A stretch of 64,000 bases of DNA from Aphrophora alni (taxonomy: Eukaryota > Arthropoda > Insecta > Hemiptera > Aphrophoridae): the NCBI GenBank assembly GCA_963513935.1, contig OY740769.1:40699120-40763119 (forward strand). The letters are read 5' to 3'. Both the position numbers and the translations under genes were made by a program. Positions 34,393 through 47,168 of the stretch are shown here, one piece after another. The notes below the pieces were generated by a model, which was not told where the DNA came from, ran no database searches, and saw nothing but the letters and a program-made list of their open reading frames with translations. The first letter of the stretch is position 1; every line of letters starts with the position of its first letter.

Positions 34393-37300
34393 AAACAATC
34401 AGCGCAATTGGACTAATTTTAAATGATTTTGTTTAAAACAAAAGTTTTTAGGTTGATTGTAGTTATTTATAAAATTAAATTAAATTTGTCTCCATCATGT
34501 TTTGATCACACATTTTTAGTATCTGTTTTTAACCATTATGTTGTAGAATATAATAAACTTACTTTGGAATAATTATTATGAAATGATTACCAGCTATTAG
34601 TTTGAAAATAAGACCGCTTGTGTATTTGTAACTGTTTTATTTTCTATTTGGCCACCGCACTAAACGGTATAAGTATAGAGTAAATCAATATTGATTAAAC
34701 TAATACCCACCAATAGTGGTATCACGTACAATTTATGATATTTAATACTAAAGAGAACCTATTAAATTGACACACAAAGAAGGAAAATAGTAGGTTTTGT
34801 TAAGTTGGGTTAGATATGAGCCTTAATGAAATAATTTTTTATAGCAACAAAGAATGTTGACTGATTTCTAACGGTAGAAATGTTCTTTTGGTTTATATTT
34901 TTACAAATGATGAATCATAGCTTTAGGGAAGAATTTTAATTACATGTACTTTTGGAACAAGTCATTCTTTCCATACTTCTAGAAGAATTAACACTCTTTA
35001 ATATTAATGTTTTTTTGGCGTAGATTTTTAACGTAACATCGGTAATTAGCTTCAGAATTATGAAATGTTTGTGCTAACTATAACACTCATTTAAAAGTAA
35101 GTTTATAAAACATTACCTAAATTGTTTATTAATAAAATAACTGTCTAGTGTTCTTGTCAAAATATCCTACAGATGCTGTGGTAACACCGTAACTTTTAAT
35201 GGTTCTTTGTAATGGATTCAATAACTCTCATACAAATGCTAGAGATTTGACACAAGACCAACCAATACGCTCTATCTGCTGTTTTATTTTTGCCATGATG
35301 ATGGTATTCATCCTTCCTCTAAAAATAGATAAACACTGTAATCAAACTACTTCTCCAATCAACATCATCTATGGTATTCCCAGTCCTTCTTTATATATAC
35401 CAGATCGCGTCAAACCGGTTCCTTACTAAATCGAGTGATTGATTCAATCTACAATTCTGGAATCTTATAAACGCGTCTAGATTGATCAATTCTCTGAAGT
35501 AGAATTACAAGGATATGTAAGCTAAAAGAGTAATCATAGTGTAGGTGCATTCTTCTGCCAGAATTCACCTGACTTTTACTAAAAAAAAAAAAGTTCCAAA
35601 TAAGAGTTCTCGTTGAAGAATCTTGTAACGTTTAGAGAATAAAGGAAAGTTCTTTCAATTGCGTCTCTCAGAAAAGTTTGTCACTCCAATTTTACTTCCA
35701 GTACCTCCTAGTTTTCTATTTACCAAGTAAAGTTTTATTATTTTCTACTTTGTAAAGAGAAAATGGGAAACCTGCTATAAATCACAAAACTGAGCTATAC
35801 AACGATTTTTAAGAAAAACTGTTTTAACTCAGTTCATTAAATTTTGTTTCACCAGTCAATAAAAGTAATAAAGCTGTAATAACCTAATTGTAGTTTTTTT
35901 TTACTTAATATGTTATTGACAAATAAAGCTAATTTGATTAAACACTACTTTCCAATAATTAAACTTTAACTTTATAAATTAATCTAATTTTTCATGTTAG
36001 CAAATTTTCATTAATAAATATGAGTAAAACAAAAACGTTGTTTTTCAGTAGTAAAATTTAAATGATTTCTTTTTGTTTAACTATTTAATTATGTATTATT
36101 ACTGTCTTTTTTTCAACGGCATAGCCGATTTTGATGAAAGTCTTTTTTATTTTGCTTTGTTGACCAACCCTAAAACATTAAAACAATATAATTATGTATG
36201 TGTCAATTAATAAATATTCTAACAAAAAAATCAAAGAATATTCATTCTTTAATCATTTAATTTTAAATAATCTGCAAAAATTAAAAAAAAGAAGATTATA
36301 AGTTAACAAAACTAATATTTTTTTTCTTTAAAAATATATACATTAATATTGATACACAATTTTTTTTGGGAGATATTTGTATTAGTATATTTGTTTCTTA
36401 ACTTGTTGACAGCTTATTTTTTGTAAACGGCTGTGATTTGCAGTGTAAATGTAGAGTAATGTAAGCTTAGTTGTATTTGAGATCTTGTAAAATTTTCTTT
36501 TGTCGTCCATTATTATTTTTTTAAATATTATTTTTGAATATGGATGCCTCTCCTTTATTTTAGGATATTTGTAAAGGTTTACATGTACTTGTTCGCCAGT
36601 ACTCTAAGGGGGCGTAACACCCTGGCTGGATTTTGTGAGTACATTATACCTAAAATGGTGTGTCAATTAGACCATGTTCAGTTTCTTTCCATAGATACTA
36701 TTAATGTTTAGTTACTTAATCATGTAGGTTTAATAATGAAAGCTTTCTTAGCTAGGTGTACATCATTTAATAAATAGGTAGTGTTTGTTACAACCAAATT
36801 ATCTGGAATTTTAAACATTCAGATAAAATCATTAAATTGAATTTAGGAGACTATATAACAAACTTAATTAAAACATTGAAGACAATGAATACATTGTCTT
36901 AGTGGAAATGTATAAAGACGTAAAATGCTTCCGAGAAGGTATTGAACGTTCTGAAAAGGCTCAGAAAGAAATAAACTATAGAGGGTTTTATCAGTTTTAC
37001 AGCCTAATGAACTACCCTGTAATTTGGGATGTTTTCAAAATGTGGCTTTTTCACTTCGTGAGAAATATATTAAAATGATAAGAAAGCTGATCAATAATGT
37101 ATGTATTTTAACTTTTGTTTTATTATTAGAATAATTTATAATGTTGTTTTCGTGTAATAGCTACAACCTGAGTCTATTAAAATGAAATACAATTTAATGA
37201 CTTCACAATTTTAGGTTGTATAATTTCTGCAATTACCGAGTGAATGTAGAAACTTGTTTTATAAAAGAAAATATAACAACAGATCAAAAAACAAAATAGT

Positions 37301-38273
37301 GAGAGAAAAAAAGTTTCAATAAATAATAAATTTATTTTTAGGTTTCGTAATATTAAATGTGTGTAAATTCCTACATTTGTCATCTTTTTTTAACATAACA
37401 AATACACAGATTTCGAGATTTGATTAAACCTTGTACTTTTGTTTTATAGGATTTACACTTTATAGAAAATGGACGATTATGAGATCAAATAATTATAACC
37501 GAGCCATTAAAAAACGCTGTCATATTTATAATAAAGTTTTTAAATTGACATTTGTGTGATTGTTCTTCTTGATATTTGAATTTAAACAATAATTATGTCC
37601 AATATCTAGTAATTATAATGTCAATATTTTTTTTGTGTTAACTATATTATACAAAATGTTTTCACTATAAAAATACTATATTTTATTACATTAAAAGGAT
37701 GTGTAAAAGATTCCGTTAAGCTAAATATTCAGACAAAATGTGTATCAATAAATGAAAATTTATTTAGAAACTTTTCAAGTAGTGACATTATAAATTAATA
37801 TTTTTGTCTTTTTTTTACATAGAAAAGATATTTTGAGATTTGATTCAATCTCATACTTTGTTTTTATAGGCTTCACACATAAATAAAAATGAATGGATAT
37901 ACAATATTAAAATAATAAAGAATGTGTACTTATAAATAATTGAAAACTCATGTTTGTTATTGAAATTTGTGTAATTCTTCTTCTTGATAAGTTAGAAATT
38001 ATGCACAGAGTCTAATTTTTACACTTTCATTAATTTATAAATGTGACTATAAGTGTTTACGTCTAAAACATTGTAATACATTTCAAAATCACATCTCAAT
38101 TATTTATGACTTTCAGTTAAGACAAAGAACGGCTAAGAAATAATTAGGAAAAAATTTATACTAAAACTTCATTATTTCTTCTGTAAGATTATTGTTTGAT
38201 AAACGTGTTTTGCAATTAAGTTATTAAACTTAGTAACTTCTGCCAATAAAATACTCTGGATACTTCTAAATTT
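34393..38273. other. Intergenic stretch in the receptor cluster
   Basis: AT-rich DNA between the intact receptor and the exon 1 relic. Short frames at 35199-35429 and 37177-37383 show no family features or splice context. No copies of exons 2-5 were seen. Confidence 0.5.
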
Positions 38274-38792
38274 ATGTTTTTTGATCAAATTAAATATGAT
38301 ATTCTACCAAATATGATTACTGACTATATTTGCTGGATAATATTTTAAACCCAAATCAAATTTATCGGAAATACCCATGAATGTGGTATACGCCTGTGTT
38401 CATATAGTGTAGCATTCATTCCAATACATTTCTTTATAAACAAAGGGATATCTTAGAAGTACAAATATCCGTTGTTGGACAGTACAAATAGATTATTTTG
38501 TAATTCTACACATGTTTGACTTTTTTAAATTAAAATATAACAAAATTAACTCCAGGATGATGATGATAGGTACACAGTATAACAAATCAAAAAGACCTAA
38601 AGTGATGTATTTATTAATGATAAAACATTAATGAAATTACATGTGAATTGTAATGCATCAAAATATTTGTCTGGGGAGGAAATCTGGCAAGCATTTGCGG
38701 TCATAATTTGAATAATTTGTATAAAACTGCCACACGTTTTCAATATACTGCCTCTTCTTGGTCTTGTAATGCTTTCTCATTACACACTTTCT
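38274..38792 (+). pseudogene. Gustatory receptor pseudogene, exon 1 copy
   Basis: The sequence aligns along its length with exon 1 of the intact gene, starting at an ATG that gives MFFDQIKYDILPNMI against MLFNEIKYAILVNMI. Frameshifts and stops begin after about 24 codons. Later matches include the stretches before 'gtagcattcattcca' and 'actgcctcttcttg'. The homology ends at about 38792, where a foldback repeat begins, so the exon was interrupted by it or lost its end later. No downstream exons were found. Confidence 0.85.
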
Positions 38793-38910
38793 CACAATAG
38801 TACGTTTATTTATTCAAACGCGTTTCAACGACAAAGTCGCCATCTTCAGTGATGCCTGAGATACAATAACTAAGTAATAACTTTGAAAAAATAAACGTAC
38901 TATTTGTGTT
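38793..38910. repeat. Foldback with hammerhead-like motif, copy 2
   Basis: The ends CACAATAGTACGTTTATTT and AAATAAACGTACTATTTGTG are inverted. The left arm carries AAACGCGTTTCAACGACAAAG; the right arm lacks the corresponding inner part. On the minus strand the left arm reads CTGAAGA, a GCGAC/GTCGT hairpin, GAAACGCGTTTG. It sits at the break point of the gustatory receptor exon 1 relic. Confidence 0.75.
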
Positions 38911-41337
38911 CAAGTTTTAATCTATTAAGTATACCATCTTAAAGTCAAGCTCATTATTTTTATTACTAAGTATCAATTTATAAAGTTTGTTTGAACAAAT
39001 CATCGGATTTTACTATTCACATGATAGGTTCAATTACTGTCTTAACTGTGTTAGTTGTTAATCCATTGCCGCCAAAACTGTTCCTTTTAAAAGCAAAAAT
39101 AAGTTTTGCCAATTAACTCAAATCCATCTCTTAGGTTTTGCAATCAAATGCTCCACTTTTATCGTTGGGGTGTTAAGCCATTCTAAGCTTTTCAATCTGA
39201 CTTAAAGGCATGGTATGAAGCTGTCAATTAAATATGAGAAAAACTGAAAAGTTAGGTGAAAAATATTTACTATTTTAAAACTTTATTTGCTGTGGGCACC
39301 AAATTTTAATCGGCTTTGTTTCAATACTAGTTATGAGGTCAATTATTAGCAAAAATCTAGTTTTTTGTACGTGATGATGGACATCGTAAAATAGCCCAAC
39401 ACGCCCAAAATTACGGTTAACAAATGGCACAAAATACAGGTACGTTATTGATATTTTAGTAGTTATTGAAATTAATCATAAATTTGAGAATTTACTTATC
39501 GATTTGGGATATTGAAATATATTAAATTTAGAGGTAGAGGAATACTATAGATTTAAGTGTACACATCAGAGTACCTTGTTTGTTATTTTATATAGTTCCG
39601 TATTGGTTGTTCAAACATCAGAAATTGTATCATAATTTTATATTGTATTTAATATTTACTGTGTTATAGTGTAGATAATTAATGAGTCAATGTTAGTAGT
39701 CAATAAATTACACAGTGTCCTTAGTTACTATTATAATTCAAAACGTGCCATTGTTTTCAATCAACATATCAATATAAAAGATATTTATAACAAAATCTAA
39801 GGAAAGAAAAATATTACGGTTAATTTTAAACTCAAATTTATCTTACTCTTCATTAGAACGAAGTAAAGTTTTTGTTATATTAGACTTTTATAAATTGTTC
39901 ACAGAACAGTTTTCTAAACCGCAATATGATAAAGTTAAAAAACTCGACTTACACTTAACATTATTTTAAACTGGAAAGTCCATGTAAATGACACTTACAA
40001 TACATGTTTGCTGGCACGCACTATGTAAAAAAAGAAGAAGAAGAAAAAAAGAAGATTTCCAGTCATATTATGTTAAAGTTCAATTATCTCAATTATTGTT
40101 AATGTAGTTATTTTTTATTAAAGTACATTATTTTTTATCTACTTGTAAATTTGTTTATACGTATAACTGTATATGTAAATAAGTAAACTTTTTTGTTGTA
40201 ATTGTTATATCTTTTACTTGATAATTTATGCTTTAAATGTAAATGTATTTTTGGAATTGTTGCAGTTAAGTAAAAGAAAGGAGGCTCTCTGTGGCCCCAA
40301 CTTTGTCTCAAAAATAGAGATTTATTGTATTGTATTCTCACCCTATCTTTAAGATAATTCATCTTTGGATGTTATCGCTTTATACATACTTCTTCAAATA
40401 TTACAATTATCGTTATTGTAAGAAAATTCCCTTACATCAATCAGAGCTAAAGCTACAAAATATCTTTATAAATAAAGACCTTTTCACTTCTCTCACTTCC
40501 AGCTAATTAAACCCACCTTACCGTTAAAATTCTTCTTTTCTTCTTATTCTGTACTATTAAGAGGAAACACATATTTTCATTTTTATTTTGGGCATCTAGG
40601 CGACAAAATATGTTTTAACAGCGTTAAATTTCGTACGTTATTCAAACAGTAATCAAAACTGTAAATATTTTCTTAATCACAGCTGATGAGGGGATGTAGT
40701 TTATATATTTTACTTTTCACTTTTGACACTCAAGCCACAACATATGTTTGATCAATATTAGTTATAATTATAATATTATTTAGACTTGATAACATTATTA
40801 AAATCGCTTTAGAGATATTATAATTACAGATATTGTAAACGTCTCGGGGAATGAATATAAATAGCGTGATTGAAGCAATTTTTCTCATTCCCCACAAAGA
40901 TTTTCATTTTCCAAAAAATAAAACAAGCGGGAATCACTATTCTATTGTCAACTGCTGCTAGTAACGCGTTCATGAGTTTGATTATAAATGTTATTTTTAT
41001 TATTTTATCGTTGTTTATAAAATATTTTACCTATCTTGTATGTTAGTTTAAAAACCCAAAGGATAATTCCTCAGTGAATGATGTGTTTATTGGTTATTCT
41101 TTTATTTGTAGCCTGACACCCCCAGAACAATACTGTCGAAGGTTACGCAGGTTTGAACCCGTTGGGTAAGAATTACGTTTTTCCCGTGTGGATCACTATT
41201 TTCCCGTCTTTTATAAAGCTAACCCTGTTGCTTAAAAACTAAAATCCTCTTGGTTATAATTGCCTAAAAGGTCATAAATTAGAAACAGGAAGAAAATAAA
41301 GTTAAATACCATTTGCCTTCAAATACTCTAAATGCGT
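38911..41337. other. Gene-less stretch with a possible LINE 3' remnant
   Basis: At 39940-40033 a plus-strand frame gives LNIILNWKVHVND, a phrase like the region after the RT in Jockey-type LINE proteins. At 40260-40345 a 'ggctctctgtggccccaac' stretch is followed by TTATTGTATTGTATT, which resembles a LINE 3' tail with its terminal microsatellite. The trace is short and decayed, so the assignment is tentative. Nothing else was recognised. Confidence 0.3.
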
Positions 41338-41494
41338 TAGGGTCGGAAGAGAGCAATAGTTGGTCAAAGCAAACCTGATAGGAAAAATGAAAGCTAGGGG
41401 TCTAATCCAAGACTACATTTAACAGAATGTGTAGCTCCAACTAGGGTCCATCAGGATTGTCTAGCTTGTACTCACTATGAGGGCCTAACGGGTA
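41338..41494 (+). repeat. Dispersed SINE-like repeat, copy 2
   Basis: Same ordered blocks as 19955-20112: GGTCGGAAGAGAGCAATAGT, CCTGATAGGAAA, CCAAGACTACA, CAACTAGGGTC and ACTCACTATGAGGGCC. Confidence 0.6.
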
Positions 41495-42797
41495 GAATAT
41501 AAAGAGTTTAAATAAAAATAAAAATAAATCTTTTTGAGTAGAATAAGTTGGGATTTTAAACTATTAATAAAAAGGAATTACAAATGTTTTTTACAATTAA
41601 TTTGTATGCGAAACTTTCTAGAACCTCTTATCTTTCGGTTTAAGTTGCTAAGATAAAATAAATTTTCATTTCTTAATTTTTTTATAATTGCATGTGTAAA
41701 AGTGTAAATTAAATTTTGTTGAGTTCATTTTAATAATATGAAATAAAGGAAGGTAAAGTTTAGATCATTATCATTTTATGGAAAGATGAGCAAACTAGCA
41801 GAGCTTGAAATTGATTGGACTTTAGACTACAGAATGTAATATATTTTTGATGCCATATAACTTTGTATGACTGTTATTTAGTTGGAATAAAAAGACTTAA
41901 TTGAACCAGCTAAATTTTTAAGGTTTTTGTGGGAAATAAAATAATAGAATTAAATTATATTTATTTAATAGAAAGGAGAAGGTGGATTATTCTGATAGCA
42001 CTCAGAACTCCCATCATTCCATATGGGAGTTAGTCCTTCGTGGTGTGCCTCAGAATTTAATTCTGGAGGTATTACATTAATAACACGTATAAATTATTTG
42101 TCAATAAATGTTGCACCCATTATACCGGTAACTATTTGCTGAAGATACTATTTTATCAGTGGTGGGCGATAGTATTGTAGAACTAGCAGTTTCTTCAAAA
42201 ATAATTTTGTCCAAATCTGAAAACTGATTTCTTGTTTATTAATTTTTTTTGATGTTTATTCCTAATCAATTTGTCAATGACTCGTTTTATTGATGATTAG
42301 GACTTAGTACTTCAATTTTGGTAAAAAACAACAAAATATGAAAGTCATTACACCCTCAGCACCTTTTTATCCAGCGATGCTCGGTCTTCAAGTGCGAGGC
42401 ATAGGGAGCATAGGGCAGAAAACTTCAAATGAACAAAATGTTTTTAGTTTTTCGCTAAAAATTTCTCGAGAGCAGTTTTTATCTGCTATATAAATGAAAA
42501 AATTTATAGCTTTCTACTTTTCTGTTTCACTTTATTTTAATTATAATGGAATAAAAGTAAGAATTTTTTTAAATGTTGGGTCCTTTAACGGGAAACTGTA
42601 ATCTTAGAATGCACTTACACATTGCAGGAGTCATAATCATGAAAGCATATGTGTCGACTACGTGGATTAGACCATGAAACCTTATAATAGTAGACTGAAT
42701 GGTTCTCAAGAAGTTCAAATTGATTGGAGTTCAATACTCTGCTGATCCCAAGAATGAGGTTAAATCCGGTTCATAGCCTCGGGTTTACCAGATTAAA

Positions 42798-42953
42798 CCT
42801 CAGGGATTAACTTATAGTGAGTACGGGTGGGCAATCTCGAGGTATCTTGACTGAATCTACACCCTTCTTTACGAGGTGTTGGTAGGATACCTATATTTAA
42901 TTTTTCCTACCAGGTTGGCTTGGTCAACTCTTGTTTTGTTCCGACTCTGACGC
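42798..42953 (-). repeat. Dispersed SINE-like repeat, copy 3 (inverted)
   Basis: On the minus strand it has GTCAGAGTCGGAAC, GTTGACCAAGCCAACCTGGT in related form, a GTACTCACTATAAG block and a CCTGAGG end, in the same order as the other copies. It lies ~1.3 kb from copy 2 in the opposite orientation. Confidence 0.55.
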
Positions 42954-43945
42954 TTAGAATATCCTAGAACTATGGTTCACTATTTTATTATTTTTTTTAA
43001 AGATAATGGTGAGCGCGAGGTTGTTCGAACAAGTGGACAAAAACTTAGCACATCACTAATCAGTATAACTTGCATCCTAACGGTTTAATCCTTTTACCAA
43101 CTTTTCTAATCTAATATAAGATCACTTTTTGTCAAACCTATGTATAAATCTAGATTTTTATAACGATTATATATTGTCGAAGTTATAAAACAAAGCTATG
43201 TATAATAATACACTGTGTAGGCAAAGCAGATTAACACATCTATATAAAGCACAGGATTAATAGATTAATACTAAGTGAAATAAGACTATGCTTAAAGTTG
43301 CGAGGGGTTTAAGATACTTTATACGACTCTAATTGGTTCATAACTAAGTAAGTCTGAAACTAGTTCCGACTAATCTTAAGTAAAATATATGAGAGAACTA
43401 GTTGAGAATGGTAATCCGTATCACTGAAGGTGAAGTTGGAATTATTAATTTGTAAACTTTAGGTATCTCCATAAAGATATAAATTAGATTTAAATAAATT
43501 CAGTTATAATACATTACAGGAGGAGCAAATAATGAAATATCGCCTGAACATAGTATAAAAAAATGTAGTTAAAATAATAATTAAACGACGAAGTCAGAAA
43601 TGAAATTGTTTAAAGGTTTAAGGTTAAGGTATGTTTTTGTAATTAAAATTTAAAGTCGTGGGATTTGATATCAACTACACATGAGATTGTCTTGACAAAC
43701 ATTTTAGAAACTCAATTAATGTTTTCAACAATGTATATAATTTCATGGTCATGATATTTTTTCACAAATCGCCGATGCGATGTTTTGTCACTGCAAAGAT
43801 AAAAATTTCAAACACTTTTTAAATAAAATTGAAAAATAAATAAGTTCACAGACGAGCTATTAGATAAGATAATTTTTAATTGTGGGGGTTCTTAAAGACT
43901 TCTCGCTACCTTCAAACTGACTCCATTATAGTCAAAAATACTAAA
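42954..43945. other. Gene-less stretch before the Pao/BEL element
   Basis: AT-rich DNA with no recognisable feature. CTAAA at 43941-43945 is the left flank of the element and the probable target duplication. Confidence 0.5.
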
Positions 43946-44441
43946 TGTTACGTATTAGTTTTAAGGTCAAATCGACAATTCTCATTTTCTAAATTGGGTT
44001 ACATGCCACAGCAACTTTCACTTTATACCTGTACAATTTTCAGTCATTCTCATTCTACCTCTGCTTGGAGTCAGATGTATTGTCTGCTCCCTCAGCCTTT
44101 TCTCATTCTATCTCTAGTAGGAGTCAGGTGCGTTGTCTGCTCTCTAAGCCAATTTCTCATGGACTTAAGTTCCGGCTACCTCATATTAATATTTACTCTA
44201 CCTCAAATACTTTTATATTTCTTTTTTTAAACATTTTTAATTATTGTAAAGTGTCAAGTGCGGTCGGTGTGAAGTGATTGTAAGAAGAAGTACTGGCCAG
44301 TTACTACACATCAAGTGGAACCGTTCGTTGGCACAATATACGACAACCTCAAGGAAGGTAAACTCAATAACTCTGGTCCTCCGGCACTCAAACTTAGTAA
44401 GTAATAAACTCATACATTAACACTCAAAAAATTAACGAACA
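43946..44441 (+). repeat. Pao/BEL 5' LTR
   Basis: Matches 48709-49203 almost base for base. Differences seen are one substitution in the run of T near 44225 and one extra G near 44356. A pyrimidine-rich section holds the repeated phrase GTCAG(A/G)TG(T/C)(A/G)TTGTCTGCTC. Confidence 0.93.
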
Positions 44442-44446
44442 TTTTT

Positions 44447-44463
44447 TGGTCCTCCGGGCCGGA
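44447..44463 (+). other. Pao/BEL primer binding site
   Basis: TGGTCCTCCGGGCCGGA lies five bases after the LTR. It resembles the complement of a tyrosine tRNA 3' end with about two mismatches. The tRNA identity is uncertain. Confidence 0.55.
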
Positions 44464-45167
44464 TCTAGTTATTCATTAACTAGACGTAAGATAAAAAACC
44501 AGTCTATCAGTTCATTTAATACCGTTATATTTTATTCTATTTTTGGTTTAAACTCTGTTCAAATTGCTTACTATCAACTTTCACTTTAGATTTGTATTCT
44601 CTAACTTTCACCACGCTACAGTACAAACAGTTAAAGTTCACTTTCATTTTCTATTTTGAGAATTGTCGATTGGTCTTATTTTAGTTTAATATTGATCTCC
44701 AATAAAATTAAACTTGTAATAGAAATAATATTGTAAATTTAATACTTTCACTTAGTGTGTACACAAAATCTAGCTTATAAATATTTTGACCTTTGTATTG
44801 TACTACCTGCTCATATGTTATCTCTATACTTATTTTAGTTACCTTCAGAAACTAGGTCACAAAAGGAGAAAGTTTAAAAGGTATTCAAATTTATTAATAT
44901 TATTGACATACCTCTTGTGTTTATCAAAAAAGGGTCTATTCAGCTTTTCATTATAAATAATTTATGTTTAATTCAGGTTTGCTTATTTTGACTTTCTATT
45001 GTACTTTATACTATAGACTTCACCATATTTCTTAAGTTGAGAGCCTAGTTTAGAATAAACCTCTTATTGTGTTTTAAAAAGATAAGTTCATTTTTTTTAA
45101 AGGTGGTTAGCGTGTTTTCAAGATAAATATATTAATTTAGTATCTTTTCGTGAATTAACTTTGTAAA

Positions 45168-47168
45168 ATGGCAAAATCACTTGCAGTTGTCAAAGCAAGA
45201 ATGGAGAACGCATTCTCACAGATTCAAATGATTTTTGATCTTACAAAAAAAACTTCTGATAAGGATATTCTTCAAAAATTCCTTGTGTACACAAAATCTG
45301 CCAGTAAGCTTCGCCAAGAATTTTCTGATTCTTTAGACAATTACCTGGAGCTTAAATTGGCTAGTGATCCTGAATTTAAACCTAATTACGCTTCTCTTAA
45401 TAGTGCAGATGAGTTAGTGAATTATATTAATTCTACCCTAACCTCAATTCAAAGCAAAATGCAATCCAAGAGTAATAGTGAACCTGCCCCTGTACAAAAG
45501 TCAGTGGTTCGCTTACCTAAGCTCGAATTAAAACGTTTTAGTGGTGACTCCCTAGAATGGGTATCTTTCATCAATCTATTTGAATCGAGTATAAATAAAG
45601 ACTCTTCTTTGTCACCCAGTACGAAGTTTCAATACTTTTTAAGTGTTCTCTCTGGTGAAGCTTTAAATTTGATCAAATCTCTACCTATTTCCGACTCTAA
45701 TTACACAGTGGCTTACAACCTCCTGAAAGAGCGTTACCACTCTCCAAGGAGACTCGTCACTCTTCACCTAAATCAAATTTTGGACTTACCCTCTGTGAAT
45801 CATTCTCCAAAACAAATGAGAAAATTTGTCAACTCATACCATGAAAACATTCAAGCTCTCAAAGGGTTAAAACTGGACGTCACCCAAAATAACCCACTTC
45901 TATCAGCTATGGTTCTTAGAAAAATGGACAACGACCTCAGAAAAAGGTTCGAACACTTCCGTTCCTCCAATCCCACCGTTGAAGGTGAGGATGGCCCTGT
46001 CTTACCTGACATCGCAGACATAATAAAATTCCTCAATCAAGATTGTAACGAAATTGAAAACGCTAGTTTGCATTCTGCACCTTTCTTAAAACCTGCCTCT
46101 GCAGAGTCAAGCCATGAGTATATGTCAAAAAACCAATCTTCTAAATTCAAAAAGGGTCCTATTGGAAATCACAAGGTCTCTCTAATGACCTCCAACACTA
46201 ATGGAAATAAACGCAGTAATTCAAACCCTCTCCCATGTTTTGTTTGTCACAAAACTGATCACAAGGTGTATACTTGCCCCATCTTCAAGAGTAAGGATCC
46301 CAAATCCCGTTTTCAAATAGTTAAAGAAAATAAACGATGCTCTTCATGTTTGGGCAACCATAACCTCAATGACTGTAGGTCAACATCAAGTTGTTTTAAT
46401 TGCCACAAAAGGCACCATTCATTACTTCATTTTGAAGAAAACCGTACGCCTATAGTTCAAACTTCATCTCATAAAACTGTTCAAACTTCACAGGAAACTA
46501 CACCTGCAGTTACTCTAACCTGTCAAGATAAAGGCCGTTTTACTCGCTCCACAACAGTCTTATTAGGCACTTTGCTTGTGAAACTCACCTCTGCCAGTGG
46601 AATTACACAGGTACTCCGTGCTCTCGTTGACTCTGGCAGTCAGTCCAGCTTTCTTACTGAGCGAGCAGCTCAGTTGTTATGTGCTCCCCGCAACAAAGGT
46701 TCTCAGGCCATTGCCGGAATTTCTCAAGCTGTAACCCGCTCTAAGGGCCAAACATATCTCAACATTGAAACTCTAAATGGAAAAACGATCTCAAAGAATC
46801 AAGACTTTCTCATTCTTGACAAAATCTGTGTAGACTTGCCTCGTGTTTCAATTGCGCCTGATGTCTTTAATAAAGTCCGACCATACATTTTGGCTGATCC
46901 TACATTCCACATGCCAGGAGGCATTGACGTTCTCCTGGGTGCCTCTTTATTCCCACTAATATTTACTCAGGTAGCCCACCACCTCGGCCCTGGCCTACCA
47001 AGTGTGATAGGATCACACTTTGGATATTTAGTCATGGGTGAAGCGCCATGCATACCTCATACTGGTTCTACTATCACTTCTCAGATGTCAGCAACCCTTT
47101 TATCTGTTAATGACATCGACTTACACAACTCGTTGCAAAGATTCTGGCAGCAAGAAGAGCCCCTATGA
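45168..47168 (+). CDS. Pao/BEL gag and aspartic protease
   Basis: The 666-residue frame is the front part of a Pao/BEL polyprotein. Residues about 1-100 are a basic helical start. About 110-260 form the conserved gag region, with LPKLELKRFSGDSLEW and FQYFLSVLSGEA. Zinc knuckles follow: CFVCHKTDHKVYTC at 357-370, then CSSCLGNHNLNDC near 391, then CFNCHKRHH near 409. The aspartic protease active site is DSGSQSSFL near 488. Gag would package the RNA and the protease would cut the polyprotein. In most Pao/BEL elements gag and pol form one frame. Here the frame ends in TGA at 47166-47168 as the pol frame begins, with an ATGA overlap, so a one-base change is likely. Confidence 0.9.
   Translation: MAKSLAVVKARMENAFSQIQMIFDLTKKTSDKDILQKFLVYTKSASKLRQEFSDSLDNYLELKLASDPEFKPNYASLNSADELVNYINSTLTSIQSKMQSKSNSEPAPVQKSVVRLPKLELKRFSGDSLEWVSFINLFESSINKDSSLSPSTKFQYFLSVLSGEALNLIKSLPISDSNYTVAYNLLKERYHSPRRLVTLHLNQILDLPSVNHSPKQMRKFVNSYHENIQALKGLKLDVTQNNPLLSAMVLRKMDNDLRKRFEHFRSSNPTVEGEDGPVLPDIADIIKFLNQDCNEIENASLHSAPFLKPASAESSHEYMSKNQSSKFKKGPIGNHKVSLMTSNTNGNKRSNSNPLPCFVCHKTDHKVYTCPIFKSKDPKSRFQIVKENKRCSSCLGNHNLNDCRSTSSCFNCHKRHHSLLHFEENRTPIVQTSSHKTVQTSQETTPAVTLTCQDKGRFTRSTTVLLGTLLVKLTSASGITQVLRALVDSGSQSSFLTERAAQLLCAPRNKGSQAIAGISQAVTRSKGQTYLNIETLNGKTISKNQDFLILDKICVDLPRVSIAPDVFNKVRPYILADPTFHMPGGIDVLLGASLFPLIFTQVAHHLGPGLPSVIGSHFGYLVMGEAPCIPHTGSTITSQMSATLLSVNDIDLHNSLQRFWQQEEPL

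Noticed and set aside
43880..44230. 116-codon frame across the Pao/BEL left LTR boundary
   Set aside because: It overlaps unrelated flank and LTR. The part within the LTR is repeated at 48667 with a different start, so it is not a gene.
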